A DNA stretch of 64,000 nucleotides from Lacrimispora defluvii (GCA_013036995.1 JAAOXG010000015.1:1-64000); one strand, 5' to 3'. Shown: positions 42,383 through 51,960, counted from the stretch's first letter. Notes: generated by a model not told the origin, from the letters alone. Program-made: numbers and translations.

Positions 42383-42452
42383 CACCTTTACATTCGCCTT
42401 TACATTTGAAACATTATATTGTAATTATAAAACGCAAAGTTTAAATTGTCAA
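42383..42452 (-). promoter_or_regulatory. defence operon promoter with tandem operator-like repeats
   Basis: On the minus strand TTGACA (42452-42447), a 17-base spacer and TATAAT (42429-42424) form a perfect promoter. Just downstream, C(A/G)CCTTTACATT occurs twice in direct contact (42383-42394, 42395-42406) in the leader of the XRE gene. The repeats are a good candidate site for the XRE protein; one copy also includes the ribosome site. Confidence 0.7.
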
Positions 42453-42456
42453 TTAA

Positions 42457-42569
42457 TTCCCCTATTATTATTCGTGATAGGGGAACTGTTGAATACCTGA
42501 ATACCAGTATCAAAACAAGCCAGCATCAGCAATGATTCCGCTGACGCTGGCTTGTTTTGATACTAGTAT
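42457..42569. repeat. two inverted repeats upstream of the defence operon
   Basis: TTCCCCTAT and ATAGGGGAA (42457-42485) form a 9-bp stem directly upstream of the promoter. A longer one follows: GTATCAAAACAAGCCAGC (42507-42524) pairs with GCTGGCTTGTTTTGATAC (42546-42563), extended by TCAGC/GCTGA inside and by partly paired flanks out to 42501-42569. The latter could be a terminator for rightward transcription or a mobile-element end. Confidence 0.6.
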
Positions 42570-42946
42570 TAGTGTTTTAGAAAGGTCAACTACATTGAAT
42601 CAAGAACATCCACAAAGGTAGTATTGTAAGTTATCTGCACAGAAATAAACGCACTTATCATTAATTCGATTTTCCTACAAGACACCTACCATTACTCTTC
42701 TAATTCTTGAAAATCCTAAAATCAATAAGGTGCCTGCCTAACCATCTTATATTGCTGTGTAAACTTCTGTCAGGCCAAGTGCTCACAAAAGACCTGATTG
42801 TAGCCTTGGCTGTAATTTCTACATTCACAAGGTTATTTTTATTGACATAGCCCTTAACTTTTCTATCAATAAAATATATTCAATTATATCATCTCTATTG
42901 GCAGCTCTTAAATAAAACCAATATTTTTGCATTTTTACCTCCGAAT
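42570..42946. other. gene-free gap between defence operon and recombinase trio
   Basis: No gene is recognised. A stretch of about 55 codons is open on the minus strand (about 42,700-42,870) without a start, ribosome site or family resemblance. As serine-recombinase elements usually end just past their recombinase genes, the attachment site of the right-hand element should lie here, but I cannot define its core. Confidence 0.4.
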
Positions 42947-44527
42947 CTATAACAGACCTGTTATTTTATAATAATCCTCGTAATTCCACACTATCTCAAA
43001 TCGCTCCCCTTCAAACACAAAGATTTCTTTCACAAAAGCCATCACCATATCCTTGGTGAGCTGGTCTGCAAACTCATACTTTTGGTGGACTTGCTGATAC
43101 TCGGTTTCCTGCTCATCTTCTGTGAGCAAAGAACATTCTGTTTGCAGTTCCCGAAGCTTTTCTGAAATCTGATTCATCTGTTGGGTGTTGACTTCAAGCA
43201 TTGCTACGTACTGTTCTTTGGAAATGTGTTTAAAACAATATTCTTCAAAAGCATTTTTCCTAGCTACACGAAGCTTTTCGATTTCCTGTTGTCTAATCTG
43301 GATTTCCTTTTGCAAACTTTGTATCCGCTCATGGTTGGTCAAGGTAAATTCCGAAGGGTTTCTGCCATCACGGAGTACCATGCTGACCTGCTTATTGATA
43401 ATGGCAAGCAGAATATCACTGAATGCCGTTTCCATTACTTTGATTGTACTGCACGGAGTGCTTTCTTCATACTTAGCCATGTAGCAGTGATAATAGGGTT
43501 GCTTTACACTGGCACGGGTCAGATTATGATGGCAGTATCCACACTTCAATATCCCGGTCAGCGGATACCCTCTGGACGGAACATGTTTGCAAGGATTTTC
43601 CCTTTTCGGAAACCAAGTCCCAGCTTTCTCAAATAGCTCCTGTGTTACAATCGACTCATGGGTATCCGTAGCAATAATCCATTCTGACTTCGGATTCGCC
43701 TTTGTCCTTTTTGTTGATACATCCGCTTTTGTCCGTCTATAGCTGACCAATTTCCCGATATACCGTTCGTCACGAAGAATCCGCTTGATGGCAAATCGTG
43801 TCCATAATAGACGCTCATCAGCCACTTTCCAGCCACGATCAAGGTCTGTGCCGTTCTGTTTGCGATACGCCAGTGGCGAAGATATCTTTTCTTTATTCAA
43901 AAGAACCGCTATCTCATTGGGATTCACGCCATCCGCGGCCAGTTGGAAAATACGTCTTACCACCACAGCTGCTTGATCGTCAATAACAAGTTTGTTCTTT
44001 TCCGTTTCCGATAGCTGATATCCATAAAACGCTATCGTTCCAAGGTATTTGCCGTTGGACCATCGAACCTTATTGGAACTGCGAATTTTCGTTGAAATGT
44101 CACGGCTATAAAGCTCACTTACCATACTCTTTAACGCGACATCCATTCCAACAGAGCTTCCCTTAGTCTGGTTGCTGTCATACCTATCGTTGACTGCGAT
44201 AAAACGTACCCCGTAAAGAGGAAATACCTGCTCCAAATAATCACATACATCAATATAATTACGTCCAAACCTTGAGAAATCTTTTACGATAATGCAGTCA
44301 ATTCGCTTTTGTCTGACCAGCATAAGCAGGCGCTTGATTTGCGGACGGTTAAAGTTGGTGCCCGAGTACCCATCATCTTGAAACTCTAATATCTCCCAAT
44401 CCTTAAACTCACGCTTTTCTGCAACAAATCTATGGAGAAGCTCCCTCTGATTTTTAATGCTGTCACTTTCACCGATATTTTCATCCTCGGACGATAACCT
44501 CATATAGAGAGCGAGTGTTTTTGGCAT
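42947..44527 (-). CDS. large serine recombinase (third of trio)
   Basis: 526 residues. The catalytic region LALYMRLSSEDENIGESDSI, the loop FQDDGYSGTNFNRPQ and VKDFSRFGRNYIDV form the resolvase domain; a recombinase domain, the zinc ribbon LKCGYCHHNLTRA and a coiled coil follow. Its start overlaps the end of the preceding recombinase by 28 bases. The trio together would integrate and excise the element to the right. Confidence 0.9.
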   Translation of the reverse strand: MPKTLALYMRLSSEDENIGESDSIKNQRELLHRFVAEKREFKDWEILEFQDDGYSGTNFNRPQIKRLLMLVRQKRIDCIIVKDFSRFGRNYIDVCDYLEQVFPLYGVRFIAVNDRYDSNQTKGSSVGMDVALKSMVSELYSRDISTKIRSSNKVRWSNGKYLGTIAFYGYQLSETEKNKLVIDDQAAVVVRRIFQLAADGVNPNEIAVLLNKEKISSPLAYRKQNGTDLDRGWKVADERLLWTRFAIKRILRDERYIGKLVSYRRTKADVSTKRTKANPKSEWIIATDTHESIVTQELFEKAGTWFPKRENPCKHVPSRGYPLTGILKCGYCHHNLTRASVKQPYYHCYMAKYEESTPCSTIKVMETAFSDILLAIINKQVSMVLRDGRNPSEFTLTNHERIQSLQKEIQIRQQEIEKLRVARKNAFEEYCFKHISKEQYVAMLEVNTQQMNQISEKLRELQTECSLLTEDEQETEYQQVHQKYEFADQLTKDMVMAFVKEIFVFEGERFEIVWNYEDYYKITGLL

Positions 44528-46227
44528 ACAGCCTCCGCCCCCTTTACATTGCTGATAATGAGCTTAAACTCATCTTTGAAATTTAAGACAACCTCAAACC
44601 GGTTATCTGCCCAAACCCATACACGGCTGACCAGCTCCAGCATCATTTCTCTTGTCAGTATTTGTTCCTTTGCATAGCGTTCAAAAGAAGTAATCCATTT
44701 ATTTTTAGCAGTCAGTTCTTCCGTATATTTCGTAAGCTCCTGCGTGAGCTGTTGTAGTTCTTCCTTAAGCCCGGCATTTTCTCCGTTGTAGCGTTCCTTC
44801 ATATAGAGGAAATCTTCTTCGGAAATGGTGCCGTTATCAAACGATTCAAATAGCGTGTTCTTCAAGGTAGTAATCCGTTTGATTTTCTGCTGTAGGGTCT
44901 GTATGTTCCGTTGCAAATAACGGATATGCTTTTGATAGGCAGAGGACTCATTAAACCTTATCAGCAGTTTTTTCATATCCACCGCCAAATCAATCTGACT
45001 GCGGATTACGGAAAATATAGCTGCTTCAAGCACTTCCTCACGGGTTGATTTTTTAATGCACCCATGGGATAGGTTCTCATTATAAACTCTGCACTGCTGA
45101 TAATAGCGGACAGAGGTTGCCGTTGCATCCTTATAACGTACCAGCTTGGTGTGGCAATCTCCGCAATATAATAGCCCTGCGAAAATATTCTCCTTTTTTC
45201 CATGCTTATCATACTTTCCTCTTAACGTTACAGCCTGCTGTCGGATCTGTTCCTTTTGCTTCTGAATCTTCTCAAAGGTTTCCTCGTCTATGATGGCTTC
45301 GTGGGTGTGGGGAACTACAATCCATTCAGAACGGGGAACCTTTGTGGTAGGAAGTCCATCACAAAGAGCCTTCTTTGTCTTACCCTGTGCCATACAGCCT
45401 GTATAGATGGGATTATCCGTAATGACTTTTATCATCTGCCCCTGCCAAAGCTCGTTTTTCGGTTTCTTTTTGATTTCACCCTTTTGGTACAAATAAAGGG
45501 AAGGCGATACAATATTTGCTTCATTGAGCTTTCGGGCGATGGTAGTATTTCCAATCCCTTGTGCCTTCCACTGAAAAATCTGATATACCGTAGGAGCGAT
45601 ATCCTCGTCAAGAATGAGCTGGTTCTTATCCTCCGGTGATTTCTTATAACCATAGGGGGCAAAAGCACCGATAAACTCGCCCTTTCGTTGCTTTGTTTCC
45701 AAGGAAGTATTGATTTTTCGGGAAATGTCCTTGGCATAAAAATCGTTGATTAGATTTTTCAGCGAAATAATCATGGAATTGCTTCCATCATCTGTGAGGC
45801 TATCATAACCATCATGCATCGCTATAAAGCGTACTCCCATGGTAGGGAAGGTCTTTTCGATGTAATACCCTGCTTCCACATAGTTTCTGCCAAAACGGGA
45901 CAAATCCTTGACTACAATACAGTCGATACGCCCTGCCATGGCTTCATCCATCATCTTTTCAAAATCGGGACGCTCGAAATCTGTACCTGAAAATCCATTA
46001 TCACAGAATATCTGGCACAGCCGCATATCGGATTGCTCACTGACGAACCGATCCAGCATGAGCTGTTGGATTTGGATGCTCTCGCTTTCTGCTCCATAGC
46101 TGTTATCTTCTACGGAAAGTCTCACATAAATCGCCGTATTATAAATTCGCTCCGGTAAAGCGATACTTTCTGTCACTTCTCCATTCAGGGAAGCAGCGAT
46201 CGCGTTTTGTCTGCTCTTTCTTGCCAT
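44500..46227 (-). CDS. large serine recombinase (second of trio)
   Basis: 575 residues with the resolvase motifs TAIYVRLSVEDNSYGAESES, FCDNGFSGTDFERPDFE and VKDLSRFGRNYVEAG, the recombinase domain, the zinc ribbon LYCGDCHTKLVRYK and coiled coils. The ATG directly follows the stop of the first recombinase, with AGGAGG inside that gene eight bases upstream. Intact. Confidence 0.9.
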   Translation of the reverse strand: MARKSRQNAIAASLNGEVTESIALPERIYNTAIYVRLSVEDNSYGAESESIQIQQLMLDRFVSEQSDMRLCQIFCDNGFSGTDFERPDFEKMMDEAMAGRIDCIVVKDLSRFGRNYVEAGYYIEKTFPTMGVRFIAMHDGYDSLTDDGSNSMIISLKNLINDFYAKDISRKINTSLETKQRKGEFIGAFAPYGYKKSPEDKNQLILDEDIAPTVYQIFQWKAQGIGNTTIARKLNEANIVSPSLYLYQKGEIKKKPKNELWQGQMIKVITDNPIYTGCMAQGKTKKALCDGLPTTKVPRSEWIVVPHTHEAIIDEETFEKIQKQKEQIRQQAVTLRGKYDKHGKKENIFAGLLYCGDCHTKLVRYKDATATSVRYYQQCRVYNENLSHGCIKKSTREEVLEAAIFSVIRSQIDLAVDMKKLLIRFNESSAYQKHIRYLQRNIQTLQQKIKRITTLKNTLFESFDNGTISEEDFLYMKERYNGENAGLKEELQQLTQELTKYTEELTAKNKWITSFERYAKEQILTREMMLELVSRVWVWADNRFEVVLNFKDEFKLIISNVKGAEAVCQKHSLSI

Positions 46228-47889
46228 TTATACCACCTCCTTTACTTCCGGTGAGGTGGCATCCGCAGTTTCTGCACAGGAAATGACTCGCAGCGCCTGC
46301 TCAAAATCATAATGATACTGAAATACGATTTCAATGCGGTTTCCTTCATAAATATTGATATGGTCAATCAGAGTAACCACAACGGGTCTTGTAAGCTCCG
46401 TGATATTTTGGTACTGACTGAATATTTCTATCCAGTTATTATTTTCTTTCAGGCTAAAAGTGGCGGTATGAAGCTCCTTTTCTAGCCTGTGCAAATCATC
46501 CTCGGCTGCTTTTTGCTGTTCATCGTATTGAAGCTTCATCTCAAAGTATTCTGTTTCAGAAATAAGCTTCTCTACCTTGGATTCAAACAAAGCCTTTTTC
46601 AAGCGTTTATACCGCTCAATTTCTTCTCTTTTCTGCTCTGCCTGTATTCCCGTCCGACTGGCTATACTCTTACGGTAAGGCATATCATCAATGCGTTTCA
46701 GCATTTTCTCAACATCAAGGACGGCTTCAATTTGACTTCTAATACTGGCAAGGACTGATTGTTCCAGCAGGGTATCTTTGATTCTGTGGCTGGAGCAAAT
46801 CTTCGTATTCCGGTTGTTGCCGCACATATAGTAGGTGTAGATTTTACCGCCACGGTTATTATTGTTTCGCACCATACTGCGTCTGCAATCCCCGCAGAAC
46901 AGCAGTCCGCTGAACAGATATACCGTTTGCTCCTGTGGTGCAATCCGGGTATCTTTGATCAGAAGACGGTTTACCGTATCAAAGATTTCTCTTTCGATAA
47001 CCGGCTCATGGTTATGTTCAATACACACCCATTCATTTTCAGGTTTTTGCATGAGCTTTTTGATCTTATGGTTTGGCGCGCTTCGCTTACCCTGCACCAA
47101 GGTACCAACATAAAATTGGTTTTTCAGAATACGTCCTATGGCAACAGCCGTCCATCTTGCCTTTGGATTGACTTGAAAACCGCTCTTATACTTCATACCG
47201 CAGTAACGCTTATACTCCATGGGGGATAAGATACCTTGGTCATCCAAGCGTTCTGCAATACGCTGCTGGCTGAGTCCCTCCAGCTTCCATTTGAATATAT
47301 CCCGTACCACATCGGCGGCATACTCGTCTATGACCAGCTTGTGCCTGTCATCAGGGTCTTTCAGATACCCATATACGGCAAAGGAGCCGATAAAGTCTCC
47401 CTTTTTCCGTTTGACTTCAAGCTGGCTCCTGATTTTTACAGAAATGTCACGACAGTAAGCATCATTCACCAAATTTTTGAAGGGAAGTACAATATCATCC
47501 GCTCCGCCTTTTCTCTGGATAGAATCATAGCCATCGTTAATGGCGATGAAACGGACTCCATACAGTGGAAACTCCTGATTAAGGAAACGCCCCGCTTCTA
47601 CAAAATTTCTTGCAAAACGGGACAAATCCTTTACGATGACACAATCAATCAGACCACCCCGGATGTCCTTCAGCATTTGCTGAAAGGCAGGGCGGTCAAA
47701 ATTGGCGCCGCTGTATCCATCATCAACACGGACAGAATGCACTTCAATATCAGGCTTATCCGTAAGATACTGCCTGATTAACTCCTTTTGGTTCACAATG
47801 CTGTCGCTCTCTACCTTATCTCCATCTTCCTTGGAAAGACGCACATAGATAGCTGCACGATAACATTTCGTTTTTATTAACTTTTCCAT
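46228..47889 (-). CDS. large serine recombinase (first of trio)
   Basis: About 553 residues. The resolvase domain has RAAIYVRLSKEDGDKVESDS, VDDGYSGANFDRPAF and VKDLSRFARNFVEAG; the zinc ribbon is LFCGDCRRSMVRN and a long coiled coil follows. I start at the ATG at 47889, preceded by AGGAGG at eight bases; the frame extends ten codons further without support. Three tandem, complete and diverged recombinases are characteristic of some clostridial integrative elements. Confidence 0.9.
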   Translation of the reverse strand: MEKLIKTKCYRAAIYVRLSKEDGDKVESDSIVNQKELIRQYLTDKPDIEVHSVRVDDGYSGANFDRPAFQQMLKDIRGGLIDCVIVKDLSRFARNFVEAGRFLNQEFPLYGVRFIAINDGYDSIQRKGGADDIVLPFKNLVNDAYCRDISVKIRSQLEVKRKKGDFIGSFAVYGYLKDPDDRHKLVIDEYAADVVRDIFKWKLEGLSQQRIAERLDDQGILSPMEYKRYCGMKYKSGFQVNPKARWTAVAIGRILKNQFYVGTLVQGKRSAPNHKIKKLMQKPENEWVCIEHNHEPVIEREIFDTVNRLLIKDTRIAPQEQTVYLFSGLLFCGDCRRSMVRNNNNRGGKIYTYYMCGNNRNTKICSSHRIKDTLLEQSVLASIRSQIEAVLDVEKMLKRIDDMPYRKSIASRTGIQAEQKREEIERYKRLKKALFESKVEKLISETEYFEMKLQYDEQQKAAEDDLHRLEKELHTATFSLKENNNWIEIFSQYQNITELTRPVVVTLIDHINIYEGNRIEIVFQYHYDFEQALRVISCAETADATSPEVKEVV

Positions 47890-48047
47890 AGTGGAACCTC
47901 CTAATCGTTGAATTTCCAATCAGCAGGACTTTTCAACAACAGGCTTCCACCGTTACGTCTATTTGCGACTCATTGTAGCATAGAAACAATTTCGCGTCCA
48001 GACAAAAAGAAAAATCCGCTACAGAATGTCTGATCCATTTTCCGCTC

Positions 48048-48305
48048 CTAAAATGTTTTTAAGTAATTTTCAATGCGATCCTCAAGGGTCGTTGTTGTTT
48101 CGGAAAAACTGATTTTCACAATGGCCTCTCCGCATTTGTAGCAATACGGATTTCCAATCTGGCGGACATAATCTTTAAGCCGCTGTTCCCTTGGGAGCTT
48201 TTTATCTATATTTACATCATTGATATCAACCAGCGTATTCCGCTCTACCGTTCTTATATCTACATCCTTGCAGGATGGATTAAGTGTAATGATTTGTGGC
48301 TGCAT
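48048..48305 (-). CDS. small conserved integrative-element protein
   Basis: 85 residues with VDINDVNIDKKLPREQRLKD, then PYCYKCGEAIVKISF (a CxxC pair) and a C-terminal helix. I recognise this as the type of small protein regularly found next to serine recombinases in clostridial elements (DUF6870-like), but its function is unknown. It is read in the direction of the recombinases. Confidence 0.6.
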   Translation of the reverse strand: MQPQIITLNPSCKDVDIRTVERNTLVDINDVNIDKKLPREQRLKDYVRQIGNPYCYKCGEAIVKISFSETTTTLEDRIENYLKTF

Positions 48306-48358
48306 GGCATGACCTCCTTTACCGCTTCTCTTACACTGTATGAAAAATCCAGATTGTC

Positions 48359-50620
48359 CTATGCAAAGTAACTTTCATCCTTATGGGACAGAATAAACCG
48401 CCCCACATCCTCAATCCGGTCAGTTACCGGCATATCGGGCAGAGCGGCAAGTATGTCGTTTTGGTAGCGTTCGCTGGCACGGCTGTCCAAGATGGAAAAC
48501 ACACAGGTATCGGTTTCCCGGCGTATCCCGCGGCCGATCCACTGGCGCAGCTTGATAATCATGCTGGGGACGATTACATCAGACAGATAACTGTAAAAAT
48601 TGTCATAGAGGGACTTTTCATACTCCCCAACCGGATCAGGGATAGGGAATGGCAGCTTGACCACAATTAACGAGGACAGAATATCTCCGGGCAGGTCAAT
48701 ACCCTCACCGGCACTGTCACTGGCAAGCAACACGCCGTTTCCGCTTTTCCGAAAGGATTCGATGGCATTCAACCGACCCTTGCCCATTAAAAACAATGGG
48801 TAATTCGTAACTCTGTCGGAAAGCCCGGTGTAGATCATCTCCATCATACGGTACGAAGTGAACAGCACCAGTGTGTGTCCGTGGGTCTGCCGGATCAGCT
48901 CTGTAAGCTTACTAAGCACAGCTTCCATGTATTCCTCGTTCTTCACATCGGGAAATGGCATATCCTTTGGAAGATATAACAATGCGTGTTCCTGGTAGTG
49001 AAAGGGTGATGCCTTGCTGGTTTCTATCAGTCTTCCGGTATTAAGAAAATCAATGCCTGTCTGATGTTTGAAATGACTGAAATCGCCGCCGACTGACAGC
49101 GTTCCTGATGTCAATACATAAGGCATTGTCTTATCCCAAATATCCTCAAACAGTAAAAAATCCAGTTGCTTTGGCAGGGTGCAGACCTGACAGGCGGTGG
49201 CACCGGTATGCTCCAGCCAGCAGATTGACTGAGAATAGTCCAGCAGGATCATCAGCTTGGAGAGCTTTTGCTCCATTCGGCTGACCACTCGCCCATAGGC
49301 TCCAGCTTTCCTATCATCTTTGGTAAAGAAAAGCACTGACAGTCTGCGTAAAATCTCTGTCAGTGCTTTTAGGTTCTGTATGCTATCAAAGCGGATTTCT
49401 ACCGCCGAACAGGTTTTGTCATAACTCACGCCTGCGGAGCTTTTTAGATTTTCAAACAATGCCGTATTCTGGCGCAGCATTTCTTCACAAAGTCTTAAGA
49501 TTTCACCCTTATCCGTATTCTGGCTGCCTATGGAACGGTAGATGCTGGCGGTAAGCCGTTCCAGCTCCACACTTTCAAGGGTCATTCCGTACATTTGCCT
49601 TGCTGCATCCAGTAGCTTATGAGCCTCATCAAAAATCAGCAGACCACAGACAGGAAACAGTCGGTTTCTTCCGCCTTTTTGGCTCAACACATCCGCTAAG
49701 ACCAAGTTGTGGTTTGCAATTTGAAAATCAAACGCATTGGTCTGTGACTTGCGGATAAAATTGCGATAGCGGCAAATCGAGGAGAGGTCACAATGCAGAT
49801 GGCAACGCTCCACGCAGATACGCCCTTTGACATAATCGGTCAGGGGCAGACTGTCCAAATCAATGGAGCAGACACCGGTATATAAACAATCCAGCGTTTC
49901 AATCAGTTCTTTATCTTCTTCACGCCCATTATTCACAATGGAGGAACGGTAATTTCGCACCCGGTCATCACAGGCATAGTGAGATTTCCCCTTACGCACT
50001 ACAAAGGATAAAGGGTTTTCAATAATACGATGTTCCATTAAGACATTGGAAATCTGCGGAATATATTCTTCGGTCAATGCTTTTTGCAGGGCAATGGTGG
50101 AAGTTGAAATGATCGTCGGTTGACTGTTCCCGTGGAACAAACGGTAGATGGTTGCCGCCAAAATGTAGGCATGTGTCTTGCCCGTACCCACTTCTGCCTC
50201 GCACAGTGCCACTTTGGTTTCTTCCATAGCATCAAGCATTGACAGGGCAAGGGACAGCTGGTTTTCCCGAAAGGTCATCCCATGCCTTGGCAGAATGTCA
50301 GTAAAAATATAGGTCAGAAGCTCTCTCGCACGGTTATACTTATCTGCGGGTATCGGTTCTTCCACCTCGGATACCTGTTCCAGCATTTTTTCAATGGCTT
50401 TCTGATAACCAGAGGACGACAAGGGCTTCTGGCGTGAAAACAGTCTTTTTGCTTTTAATGTGATTAGGTCTACCATACGGTAGCTGTATGTTTTACCAGT
50501 GTAAAGCTCCAACAGGACGCAATTCTTGGTGGTCAGTACCACCTTTTCGTCTGGTCGGAACAACCCGGCTTCATAAATCTTATTTTGAATGTCTGCCATG
50601 CAGACTTTTTTCTCATTCAT
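48359..50620 (-). CDS. DinG/Rad3-type superfamily 2 DNA helicase
   Basis: About 753 residues. Walker A is ALCEAEVGTGKTHAYILAA, the DEAH box LLIFDEAHKLLDAARQ. Four cysteines in the stretch after TGVCSIDLDSLPLTD (CVERCHLHCDLSSICRY) suggest a Fe-S cluster as in DinG/XPD. Motif V/VI are LASDSAGEGIDLPGD and LRQWIGRGIRRETD. The start at 50620 follows AAGGAGG; the frame is open for 77 more codons without support. It likely serves element replication or transfer. Confidence 0.85.
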   Translation of the reverse strand: MNEKKVCMADIQNKIYEAGLFRPDEKVVLTTKNCVLLELYTGKTYSYRMVDLITLKAKRLFSRQKPLSSSGYQKAIEKMLEQVSEVEEPIPADKYNRARELLTYIFTDILPRHGMTFRENQLSLALSMLDAMEETKVALCEAEVGTGKTHAYILAATIYRLFHGNSQPTIISTSTIALQKALTEEYIPQISNVLMEHRIIENPLSFVVRKGKSHYACDDRVRNYRSSIVNNGREEDKELIETLDCLYTGVCSIDLDSLPLTDYVKGRICVERCHLHCDLSSICRYRNFIRKSQTNAFDFQIANHNLVLADVLSQKGGRNRLFPVCGLLIFDEAHKLLDAARQMYGMTLESVELERLTASIYRSIGSQNTDKGEILRLCEEMLRQNTALFENLKSSAGVSYDKTCSAVEIRFDSIQNLKALTEILRRLSVLFFTKDDRKAGAYGRVVSRMEQKLSKLMILLDYSQSICWLEHTGATACQVCTLPKQLDFLLFEDIWDKTMPYVLTSGTLSVGGDFSHFKHQTGIDFLNTGRLIETSKASPFHYQEHALLYLPKDMPFPDVKNEEYMEAVLSKLTELIRQTHGHTLVLFTSYRMMEMIYTGLSDRVTNYPLFLMGKGRLNAIESFRKSGNGVLLASDSAGEGIDLPGDILSSLIVVKLPFPIPDPVGEYEKSLYDNFYSYLSDVIVPSMIIKLRQWIGRGIRRETDTCVFSILDSRASERYQNDILAALPDMPVTDRIEDVGRFILSHKDESYFA

Positions 50621-51058
50621 AGCTTTTATGCCTCCTTTGAATCCTAAAGGAGCGACACAAGAATGCGGCGGGGTCGGAAACGGTTTGGTTGTCTTTTGAC
50701 AAAATAGCCGGCTCCGCCGCATGGTTTCTATCGCTCCGATAGAGGTTTTATAAAAAAGAAGGTGTGATGAGCGTTCCGCGCGGTTACACGGAATCCATAA
50801 AAGCCGCCCCTCATTCTCTCTCAAATGAGGGTGATGCATTTTCCCGGTCATCCTGCCGGGCTGTTCAATGCGGTGAAGCGTTCAAAACAGAAGTATCATA
50901 ATCACCGGCAAGGATCATCGCAATCCGCTCCACCACGGAGCGTAACAACCGCAGACATTCTCGCTCGGAGGGGCTACCCTCGTCTTCGCGTGTCCCGTTA
51001 TGTCGCTTCTCTTGCCGGTAATGTACCCATCACACCCGTATTCTGTTTTCAATGTTCA

Positions 51059-51091
51059 GGTGAAAGGAATCTCAGAAATTTTCCTTTCACC
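51059..51091. terminator. hairpin between sigma-factor and helicase genes
   Basis: GGTGAAAGGAA pairs with TTCCTTTCACC around an 11-base loop, 37 bases beyond the sigma-factor stop. The surrounding gap (50,621-51,128) shows no gene; the region has other GC-rich partial repeats. Confidence 0.6.
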
Positions 51092-51128
51092 CAATGTCAA
51101 AAAAACAGGGGGGTGTAGGGGTACGAAA

Positions 51129-51623
51129 TTAAATTTTTTCAAAAAACTTTTGCAGTTTTGCCGTAGCTGCTTCGATGCTTTCGTGAACAGAAGTAAAATG
51201 CACTCCTTCACGGCTTGCAATTTGCCGATAGGATAGCCCTTGAAAGAAATGCAACAGGAACCGCCGCCGCTGAACTTCTGTTAATCCACCGCTGTCAAGA
51301 AGTTGTCTGGCGGCTTCTATGGCCTTTTCAGTATCTTTTTTATGTATCAGCTCTACATCAAGAGAAGCCGTAGCAAGCGCCTCCGTATCCTCTAAGCCAT
51401 TGATACTGACATTCAAACGGCTTGTCCGATTTTCATCTATCACCTGCTGATGATAGATTTCATCTGACAGGGCTTTCAGTTCCAGAAAGTCCTCTGCGGT
51501 TTTGCCGGGATTCTCCGAAAGGTAGTCCTCCAATGTAATTTCCACGATACGGTCGGCAAAGCGGTACACAATTCCCTCACTGAACTTATTCAGTGCATAA
51601 TCACTATCTTTATAATTCTTCAT
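51129..51623 (-). CDS. element-encoded sigma-70 family sigma factor (region 4)
   Basis: 164 residues with a C-terminal sigma region 4-type HTH (LTEVQRRRFLLHFFQGLSYR, then QIASREGVHFTSVHESIEAA). This matches small sigma-like regulators of Tn916/Tn1549-type integrative elements. It lies upstream of the helicase on the same strand and probably controls transfer or recombination genes. Confidence 0.82.
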   Translation of the reverse strand: MKNYKDSDYALNKFSEGIVYRFADRIVEITLEDYLSENPGKTAEDFLELKALSDEIYHQQVIDENRTSRLNVSINGLEDTEALATASLDVELIHKKDTEKAIEAARQLLDSGGLTEVQRRRFLLHFFQGLSYRQIASREGVHFTSVHESIEAATAKLQKFFEKI

Positions 51624-51723
51624 ATTCCTTTCCTCCGATCTGTTTTGCTAAAATGCGAAACAATTCGGAGGGAGGACCACGGCAGTGAAAAGCTGAAAAA
51701 TGTCGTATCCGCAGGAACTTTGT

Positions 51724-51781
51724 CAAATACAAAAAGACAGCACTCTGCCTGTAAAAGCAAAATGCTGTCTTTTTGTATTTG
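51724..51781. repeat. perfect 19-bp inverted repeat
   Basis: CAAATACAAAAAGACAGCA (51724-51742) and its exact reverse complement (51763-51781) flank a 20-base loop. It may be a strong bidirectional terminator or a structured element end. An open frame of 52 codons begins at 51787 on the plus strand (MNLSCAVSISTPEKDG..., with CSCGYPF) but has no ribosome site. Confidence 0.7.
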
Positions 51782-51926
51782 CCTATATGAATTTGTCGTG
51801 CGCCGTCTCTATTTCCACCCCCGAAAAGGATGGAAGTTTGGAATGCTCATGTGGTTACCCCTTTCGCTATGGCGCACAGCGAAAGAGGTCTGTACTTCAA
51901 ATAATTCAGCTAAAACTGCTTATGAC

Positions 51927-51960
51927 AAGAGCCTGCCCTTAGAATAGAGAGCAGGCTCTT
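51927..51960. terminator. terminator near the surface-protein gene
   Basis: AAGAGCCTGC and GCAGGCTCTT form a 10-bp stem with a 14-base loop; TTTGCAGTTTTTTG follows on the plus strand. On the minus strand it lies downstream of the surface-protein gene and could end its transcript. Confidence 0.65.

Noticed and set aside
51645..51947. Plus-strand ORFs of 80-100 codons between sigma factor and surface protein
   Set aside because: They run through the perfect inverted repeats and lack ribosome sites; at most the 52-codon frame at 51787 is worth noting.
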